From assembly GCA_965261455.1 (NCBI GenBank), contig OZ253453.1, positions 868,001 to 932,000 of the forward strand: DNA of 64,000 nucleotides, written 5' to 3'. This document shows positions 58,573 through 64,000 of the stretch, piece after piece. A program made the translations under genes and the position numbers. How positions within the stretch are numbered: position 1 is the first letter of the stretch; every line of letters starts with the position of its first letter. The stretch comes from DAOUKH01 sp965261455 (GTDB lineage Bacteria > Chloroflexota > Dehalococcoidia > SHYB01). Under the pieces are notes generated by a model that searched no databases, had not been told where the DNA came from, and saw nothing but the letters and a program-made list of their open reading frames with translations.

Positions 58573-60114
58573 ATGCCCATACAGCTACAACTAGGCTTCG
58601 AAGTGATTCAATCGTACAAGCGATTGTCTTACACTCCATGGCACGCCATTGCAGAATTAGTCGACAACGCAACGCAATCGTATTTCGACAACCAAGCAGT
58701 CCTTGACGCCGAGTTTGCCGCATCGGGAGACAAGCTAACCATTGGAGTTGTATACGAGAGGGCAAACCGTGGCATGATTCGCGTCTCTGACAACGCCATG
58801 GGTATGTCTTTTGATGAACTTCAAAGGGCACTGCATGTAGGTATTCCTCCAGCCAACACTTCCGGCCGTTCAAAGTATGGCCTTGGTATGAAAACGTCCG
58901 CGTGTTGGATAGGAATGAAGTGGACGGTCCGCACAAAGAAACTCGGAGAAACACAGGAGCATCGAATCTCTGTAGACGTTGACAAGATTAGCTCCGGTGA
59001 TAATGACCTGTCGCATGAGGCAGTGGACGGAAAATCTCCCGACGATCACTATACAGTCATTGAGGTGTATCAGCACAACCAAGTCTTCCAAGGCAGGACC
59101 ATCGGGAAGATAAAGGACTTTCTTCGATCTATGTATCGTCAGGATTTGCGACAAGAGCGCATGACTTTTGAATGGCAGGGTTCTGCTCTGGAATGGCACG
59201 ACTCAATGTTTCAGTTTCTGCAAGCAAAGGACGGGAGCCTCTATAAGAAAGACTTCGAGTTTGAAGTCAACTCGAAGAAGGTCTATGGTTGGGTGGGTGT
59301 TTTGCGCATCGGCAGCGGTAGTCGAGCGAAGGCCGGGTTCTCAATCCTGCGCAGTGATAGAGTCGTCCGGGGTTGGCCTGATAGTTGGAGGCCTGAGAGC
59401 ATCTACGGATTCCAAGGTAGGAACGACCTAATCAACCAACGTCTTGTTGGAGAGATTCATTTGGATACTTTCGAGGTCAGCCATACCAAAGACGACATCC
59501 TTTGGGTTGCAGATGAACAAGAGGAAGTCGAACGGTTACTAAAAGAAGCCTGTAATGATTACGTAGCTGTGGCCAGGAGACCACGCAAGGGCGATGTGAA
59601 TCCAGAAGGGCCCACTCAGCTAGAAACGGCGACAGCCGTCGACGAGCTTGTCAGAGAGCTCTCTTCAGCAGAGCTCGCTGATCTCATCAACCTAGAAGCA
59701 GTGCCACCGCCGGAAACTGTGCGTCAAGCAGTCCAACCATTGAAGGATGCGGTAAGTAGCCGAGAGCCGACCTTCCGCGCAAGCCTAGCTCAGTTCGAGA
59801 TACTTGGATTCCTGGTAAGTGACTTGTCGATTAACGATCCTTATGTAGTCGTAGATTCCACGGAAGGGCACCGAGTGCTCATAATCGTCAATGTCCAGCA
59901 TCCTCACTGGAGCCAACTCAGTGGCAGCGGTGGAGTACTCAATTACCTTCGGCACTGCACCTTCGACGGGATCTCAGAATGGCAAGCGCGCTATAGGGCT
60001 TCCAGCCTCGATCCCGACACCATCAAGATTCTGAAGGACAAGCTCCTAAGGCTTCCTCTCGAAATCGAGATGCACCAGGACGATGCCACCGATGAAGACG
60101 CTCAAGAGGACTAG
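58573..60114 (+). CDS. MORC-type GHKL ATPase
   Basis: The protein is 513 aa. The GHKL ATP-binding fold is clear: N-box WHAIAELVDNATQS, G1 box RVSDNAMGMSFDEL, and G2 region SKYGLGMKTSACWIG. The S5-like half has EVSHTKDDILWV, a Lys-bearing motif matching MORC proteins. Residues about 340-513 form an extra domain. Iyer, Abhiman and Aravind described prokaryotic MutL/MORC homologues in restriction-modification operons. It probably acts as a DNA clamp or motor with the helicase and nuclease. RBS gggggagaa precedes the start. Confidence 0.88.
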   Translation: MPIQLQLGFEVIQSYKRLSYTPWHAIAELVDNATQSYFDNQAVLDAEFAASGDKLTIGVVYERANRGMIRVSDNAMGMSFDELQRALHVGIPPANTSGRSKYGLGMKTSACWIGMKWTVRTKKLGETQEHRISVDVDKISSGDNDLSHEAVDGKSPDDHYTVIEVYQHNQVFQGRTIGKIKDFLRSMYRQDLRQERMTFEWQGSALEWHDSMFQFLQAKDGSLYKKDFEFEVNSKKVYGWVGVLRIGSGSRAKAGFSILRSDRVVRGWPDSWRPESIYGFQGRNDLINQRLVGEIHLDTFEVSHTKDDILWVADEQEEVERLLKEACNDYVAVARRPRKGDVNPEGPTQLETATAVDELVRELSSAELADLINLEAVPPPETVRQAVQPLKDAVSSREPTFRASLAQFEILGFLVSDLSINDPYVVVDSTEGHRVLIIVNVQHPHWSQLSGSGGVLNYLRHCTFDGISEWQARYRASSLDPDTIKILKDKLLRLPLEIEMHQDDATDEDAQED

Positions 60115-60128
60115 TAGGGAGGTGAGGG

Positions 60129-61287
60129 ATGCGGAACGGGACGTACGTCGTCGACGCCGACGCGCATCAGATGGAGCCCCCGGACTTCTTCCTGGAGTGG
60201 ATCGACCCCGCCTTTCTCGATAGGGGCGCCGCGCCTGCAGCGGCTGGAGTCGGGGCGCCGCTACGTCGTCGAGGGCAAGCCCTTCACCTACGAGCACGGC
60301 ACGTACCCTATGGCCGCCCCCGAGTTCCTTGAGGCGGCCCAGAAGGCCCGCGACCGCTTCGCCGGCGCCGCGAAGACCGGCTTCAGCCCCGCGAGGCGCG
60401 TCGAGGACATGGACTCGGAGGGCGTCGACGTCCAGATCATCTATCCCAGCGCCGCCGGGCAGATGCTGGGGCGTGAGTTCGACGACCCCGAGCTGCTCGC
60501 CGCCTGCTGCCGCGCCTACAACGATTGGAGCCGCGCCTACTGCGCCGATCACGCCGACCGGCTGCGCTGGGCGGCCATCCTCCCCATCCAGGACGTTGCC
60601 CTCGCCGTCAAGGAGGCCGAACGCGCCGCCGCGCTCGGGGCCGTCTCCTTCTACGTTCGGCCCCAGCCGGTGAAGGACCGGCTCCTGCCCCACGAGGACT
60701 ACTGGCCGCTGTGGGAAACCATCGAGCGGCTCGACCGGCCCATCTCGGTCCACGACTCGGCGTCGTGCTATCTGCCTTCCTTCGGCGACCGCTTCGTGAC
60801 CCACACCTCTGGCCACATCGTCTCGCACCCCTTCGAGGCCATGGCCACGATGATGACTTTCATCTGGCACGGTATGTTCGAGCGCTTCCCCAAGCTCACC
60901 CTCGTCCACGTCGAGTGCGACGCCGGCTGGCTGCCGTTCTGGCTCCAGCGCATGGAACAGCACTACGACTTCAGCGGGACCGCCGAGCACCCCGACCTGA
61001 AGAGACGGCCCACGGACTACTTCAAGAGCAACATCTTCGTCGCGGCGCGCGCCGACGAGCCGATGCTGAAGAGCGTCGTCGAGCTTGCCGGCGACGACAA
61101 CCTGCTGTGGAACTCCGACTATCCCCATCCCGACGGCACGTGGCCCTGGGCCTTAGGCGACTTCGACCGCCAGCCTCTTACCGAAGAGAGCCGGCGCAAG
61201 CTCCTCTGGGAGAACCCCCGCCGCGCCTTCCGCATCGCCGAGGCGCCCGCGAAATCGGCCCACGTCACCACCGCCGCGGCGGCCTAG
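60129..61287 (+). pseudogene. Amidohydrolase-2 family gene interrupted by a one-base frameshift
   Basis: The start ATG at 60129 follows a strong RBS (GGAGGTGA) and opens VVDADAHQMEPPDFFLEWID. Near the gggg run at 60223-60226 the frame is lost. If one G is removed, the sequence reads LDRAPRLQRLESGRRYVVEG and continues in the second frame to the stop at 61287, giving about 385 aa, the length of the paralogue at 49.3 kb. Later residues HPFEAMATMMTFI, CDAGWLPFWLQR and WNSDYPHPDGTWPWA are normal for the family. The cause may be a mutation or a homopolymer error in sequencing. Confidence 0.78.
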
Positions 61288-61307
61288 GGCGAGGACGAGC
61301 AAACCGC

Positions 61308-62435
61308 ATGGCCGGCCCACTCGAAGGCTTCCGCGTCATCGACCTCTGCCGGACGCGGCCGGGCCAGATGGCCTCAGGCGTGCTCGCCGACTACGGCGCC
61401 GACGTGATCACCGTCGTCGAGCCCGGCTTCGCGCAGAAGCGGGGCGGGCCGGACGCGACCGCCCGCTACGGCGTGAACCTCCGCAACAAGCGCAGCCTCG
61501 ACCTCAACCTCCGCGCCCCCGGCGGCGTCGAGGTCTTCCTCAAGCTCGCCGACCGCTCCGACGCCATTATCGAAAGCAACCGGCCCGGCGTCGTCAAGCG
61601 CCTCGGCATCGACTACGAGACCCTCAGCGCGCGGAACCCCGGCGTCGTCTACTGCTCGCTGTCGGGCTTCGGACAAGAGAGCCCCTACGCCGGCATAGCG
61701 GCGCACGATCTGTCCTACCAGGGCATATCGGGCATGCTGCCCCAGGACGAGGACGGCAAGCCCTTCGTCCCGCCCTACAACCAGGCCGACCTCAACGCCT
61801 CGTGGTTCGGGGCGATGTCGGTGCTCATGGCACTGCTGCGGCGGGAGAAGGACGGCGCCGGCCAGTACATCGACGTCGCCTTCACCGACGTCTCGGTCAC
61901 CATCCCGCCGGGGGGCGTCGAGGACCGGACGCTCCGAGGGACCGACCCCGCCTACAGCGTCTACGAGACGCGCGACGGCCGTTATCTCACCCTCAGCATC
62001 CGCGAACCCTGGTTCTGGGAGCGCTTTTGCAAGCTGCTTGGCAAAGAGGAGTGGATACCTCATTCGCGGCCCGCCGACCCCTTGCGCGCGGAGATGTCCG
62101 CCTTCATCGCCGAGGCGGTGCGGGCCAAGACGCTCGACGAATGGCTCGGCCTGCTGCGCGAGAACGACCAGCAGTACGGGCCAGTGAACCGCACCATCGA
62201 GGAGCTCGCCGCCGACCCTCACCTCCAAGCGCGCGAGATGCTGCTCGACGTGACCCACCCCGTCACCGGCAAGCAGCGCTACGAGCCGGGCTTCGCGCTG
62301 AAATTCTCCCGCACGCCGGCGGCGCTCAGCCGCGGCCCGACGCTCATGGGGACCGACACCGAAGCCATCCTGCGCGAGCTGGGCTACGACGACGCCCGCA
62401 TCGCCGCGCTCAACGAAGCCGGCGTCACCGCCTAG
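61308..62435 (+). CDS. CaiB/BaiF family III CoA transferase
   Basis: The protein is 375 aa from ATG 61308, 20 bp after the amidohydrolase stop. Features: FRVIDLCRTRPGQMASGVLA, YGADVITVVEPG and AGQYIDVAFTDVSV, with Asp (not Glu) at the putative catalytic position, unlike the other CoA transferases here. PVNRTIEELAADPHLQAREM is the usual C-terminal helix. It is a single, unfused, unpaired member of a different subgroup. Likely works with the amidohydrolase on a carboxylic acid substrate. Confidence 0.9.
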   Translation: MAGPLEGFRVIDLCRTRPGQMASGVLADYGADVITVVEPGFAQKRGGPDATARYGVNLRNKRSLDLNLRAPGGVEVFLKLADRSDAIIESNRPGVVKRLGIDYETLSARNPGVVYCSLSGFGQESPYAGIAAHDLSYQGISGMLPQDEDGKPFVPPYNQADLNASWFGAMSVLMALLRREKDGAGQYIDVAFTDVSVTIPPGGVEDRTLRGTDPAYSVYETRDGRYLTLSIREPWFWERFCKLLGKEEWIPHSRPADPLRAEMSAFIAEAVRAKTLDEWLGLLRENDQQYGPVNRTIEELAADPHLQAREMLLDVTHPVTGKQRYEPGFALKFSRTPAALSRGPTLMGTDTEAILRELGYDDARIAALNEAGVTA

Positions 62436-62441
62436 CGACGG

Positions 62442-63599
62442 CTACCACTTCTCCCAAACCGGCACCTTGGTCGGCAGGGCGACCTGGGCACGCCCCGTCG
62501 CCGTGATCTCGCCGATCTGGTTCTCGGCCCACACGTCCAGGTCGATCAGGTGCTCGCCATCCGCGCTCTGTTTGCCGGTGACCCTGCCCTTCAACCACGT
62601 GGTATCGCCGACGTAGTTGAAGCGGCGCACCTCGCCGTAGAGCCGCTTGAGGAAGCCGTCGTCCCCCATCCAATTGGTCAGCGGATGGCCGAGCCAGGAC
62701 ATGCGCTGGCAGCCGTAGTCGTAGGCCATGGGAAGCCCCGCCACACCCGCGGTGTCGGAAGCGGCGTGGACGCGGATCACCGCTTCCAGCGCGCCGCTGC
62801 GCGGGTCGCGGTAGCCCCAGGCGGGATGGCGGCGGAACTCGCGGAGCGCGAAGACGTGCCCAAGTCCGCCGATGCAGCCCGCCTCGAACGCCGCGATGTC
62901 GCCCATGCTCAGCGGCCCCTTGACCACCGAGGGAATCTCGTCGCCCTCGTTGACGTCCTCCCAGAAGCGGGGGGCCGCGCCGCGAATCTCCTCGTTGAGC
63001 ATCTCGTCTTCGATGGCGAGGATCTCGTCCTCGGTGTAGCGGTGGGGCTCGCGCTGGTACTTGCCCCGCTCGCGGGCGGCGCGGCGCTCGGCGCGGAACT
63101 GCCAGCCCTTGCACTCGGCGATCGTCTCCCCTCGCTGGTTGCGGTAGGTCGAAATGCTCGACTGAATAAAGACGCGCCCCGCGAACTCGCCCTTCTTCTC
63201 TTCGAGATCGGTGAACTGCTCCTGCACCGTGATCTCGTCGTCGAGGTAGATGGGCCGGTGCCACAGCCAGTCGTTGCCGGCGTGGAAGCCGTGGACGCCG
63301 GGCAGGCCGCCGGTGCGCCCCGAGGTCCAGTAGACGCTGTAGAGGAACGTGGGCGGGGCGATGATCTTGCCCCAGCGCGTCTTCTGGGCGTACTCCGCGT
63401 CGACCCACAGAGGATTGGGATCGCCGATGCCTCGGACGAAGTGGCGGATGTTGTCCCGCGTCGCCGCCTCGTGGAGCGGCCCCATGCCGTAGAAGCTGGG
63501 ACGGTTGTAGGTCCCGATACGGCTCCGCAGCCGCTCGAGCGCCTCCTCGGTAATCTTGCCCTCCGCGATCTGGGGCTTCTCGGCGCCGCTATCGGCCAT
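62442..63599 (-). CDS. FAS1-like/MaoC double-hotdog dehydratase family protein
   Basis: The protein is 385 aa. The N-terminal hotdog has DNIRHFVRGIGDPNPLWVDA and APPTFLYS; the C-terminal one has GDEIPSVVKGPLSMGDIAAF and MAYDYGCQRMSW. It is a paralogue of the 15.7-kb protein with the same spacing. It would hydrate or dehydrate an acyl thioester. It is convergent with the CoA transferase (6 bp gap), so it is transcribed separately from the amidohydrolase pathway genes. Confidence 0.84.
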   Translation of the reverse strand: MADSGAEKPQIAEGKITEEALERLRSRIGTYNRPSFYGMGPLHEAATRDNIRHFVRGIGDPNPLWVDAEYAQKTRWGKIIAPPTFLYSVYWTSGRTGGLPGVHGFHAGNDWLWHRPIYLDDEITVQEQFTDLEEKKGEFAGRVFIQSSISTYRNQRGETIAECKGWQFRAERRAARERGKYQREPHRYTEDEILAIEDEMLNEEIRGAAPRFWEDVNEGDEIPSVVKGPLSMGDIAAFEAGCIGGLGHVFALREFRRHPAWGYRDPRSGALEAVIRVHAASDTAGVAGLPMAYDYGCQRMSWLGHPLTNWMGDDGFLKRLYGEVRRFNYVGDTTWLKGRVTGKQSADGEHLIDLDVWAENQIGEITATGRAQVALPTKVPVWEKW

Positions 63600-63728
63600 G
63601 GCGTGCCTCCACTAGGGTGTCTCGCGGCCCCGCCGCGAAACGGGGTGGTTTATGATACATGACGGACGAGGTCCGGCCCCGTCTGCGCACTTGGTACACT
63701 AGAACATAGTCTGCTTGGGAGGGGTTGC

Positions 63729-64000
63729 ATGAGACGAATCGGCGTACGGCTCTCTTTGATCATCGGCATGGCGGTCATCGCCGCCCTTACCGTCGCCGCC
63801 TGCGGCGAAGACGACTCCAAGTCGGACCCCGCCGCCTACACCAAGGCCGTCGTGCAACAGGCCATCGATTACTACGACGACAAGGGGCGCGACGACACCG
63901 TCGATTTCTACAACTCCATGGAGAGCGTCGACGGCCCCTGGTACGTGGCCATCTACGACGAGGACACGAACGCCATCGCGCACCCATTGCGCAAGGACTT
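63729..64000 (+). CDS. Lipoprotein with cache-like domain (partial, runs off the window)
   Basis: Only the first 90 residues are present. A signal peptide with lipobox TVAAC (Cys25) is followed by YTKAVVQQAIDYYDDKGRDD, DFYNSMESVDGPWYVAIYD and AIAHP, which resembles a small-molecule-binding cache domain. The gene is preceded by a gggagggg RBS at 63717-63724. Start ATG 63729; the end is beyond base 64000. Confidence 0.75.
   Translation, partial: MRRIGVRLSLIIGMAVIAALTVAACGEDDSKSDPAAYTKAVVQQAIDYYDDKGRDDTVDFYNSMESVDGPWYVAIYDEDTNAIAHPLRKD

Noticed and set aside
55618..60114. Assignment of the island to Zorya, Shedu, Thoeris, BREX or DISARM
   Set aside because: The required components (motor pair, DUF4263, TIR/SIR2, PglZ, DrmB) are not seen; gene content does not match.
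60525..61307. N-terminal extension of the CoA transferase at 61.3 kb
   Set aside because: It lies in another frame of the amidohydrolase gene; the family start signature begins at ATG 61308.
1..64000. tRNA or rRNA genes
   Set aside because: I found no T-loop/acceptor pattern or conserved rRNA segment; none is claimed, though a covariance search could find one I missed.

Overview
The window is GC-rich DNA, with lower-GC islands, from a bacterium whose gene content is catabolic. It has five CaiB/BaiF (family III) CoA-transferase loci, four luciferase-like flavin/F420 oxidoreductases, two thiolase-like + DUF35 pairs, two FAS1-like/MaoC hotdog dehydratases, two amidohydrolase-2 proteins, two SDRs, one acyl-CoA dehydrogenase and three crotonase-fold proteins. 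Such paralogue expansion, with an LL-diaminopimelate aminotransferase, a PE-LIG-POL LigD and small Cys-rich phage-like proteins, fits a Chloroflexota lineage of the SAR202/Dehalococcoidia type. That assignment is inference: no rRNA, tRNA or other phylogenetic marker was found.

Layout. 0-3.7 kb: two secreted lipoproteins built from about 104-residue repeated domains. 3.8-5.4 kb: thiolase-like + DUF35 pair. 5.4-13.3 kb: minus-strand eight-gene catabolic operon (cyclase, LLM, SDR, Tag glycosylase, LLM, two CoA transferases, LLM). 13.4-18.9 kb: SppA-like peptidase, YfcE-like phosphoesterase, SDR, MaoC-like dehydratase, LLM, pyrD. 19-24.3 kb: decayed phage-like material (Cys-cluster HTH protein, terminase-like piece, C2H2 zinc-finger protein, portal-like fragment) around hflX and dapL. 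24.3-30.3 kb: yqeK, a zinc-ribbon membrane protein and a Gld-type ABC export operon. 30.6-38.9 kb: fused and split CoA transferases, a MerB-like protein, VapBC and an acyl-CoA dehydrogenase. 38.9-44.8 kb: low-GC PA14/lipase lipoprotein, tandem crotonases and orphan antitoxins. 44.8-47.6 kb: LigD, then about 1.3 kb of non-coding, repeat-bearing DNA. 49-55.6 kb: amidohydrolase, fused CoA transferase, lipoprotein, second thiolase/DUF35 pair. 55.6-60.1 kb: lower-GC four-gene island (DNA methyltransferase, SF2 helicase, PD-(D/E)XK-like protein, MORC-type GHKL ATPase). 60.1-64 kb: frameshifted amidohydrolase, CoA transferase, dehydratase and a lipoprotein cut by the window end.

How the genes work together. 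The catabolic genes look like modules that activate acids by CoA transfer, oxidise them with flavin enzymes and dehydrogenases, hydrate them with hotdog or crotonase enzymes, and cleave them with thiolase-like/DUF35 pairs. The thiolase-like proteins lack the nucleophilic Cys, so retro-aldol cleavage like that of mycobacterial Ltp2-ChsH2 is a reasonable hypothesis. The most unusual system is the methyltransferase-helicase-nuclease-MORC operon, a candidate restriction/defence system set inside a catabolic gene run. A dispersed repeat family occurs in intergenic regions at 20.2, 30.5 and 48.6 kb, with related pieces at 49.2 kb and in-frame inside a CoA-transferase gene at 51.8 kb. Two minus-strand promoters, at 20.1 and 48.4 kb, carry GAAC-N4-GTTC palindromes resembling SOS boxes.
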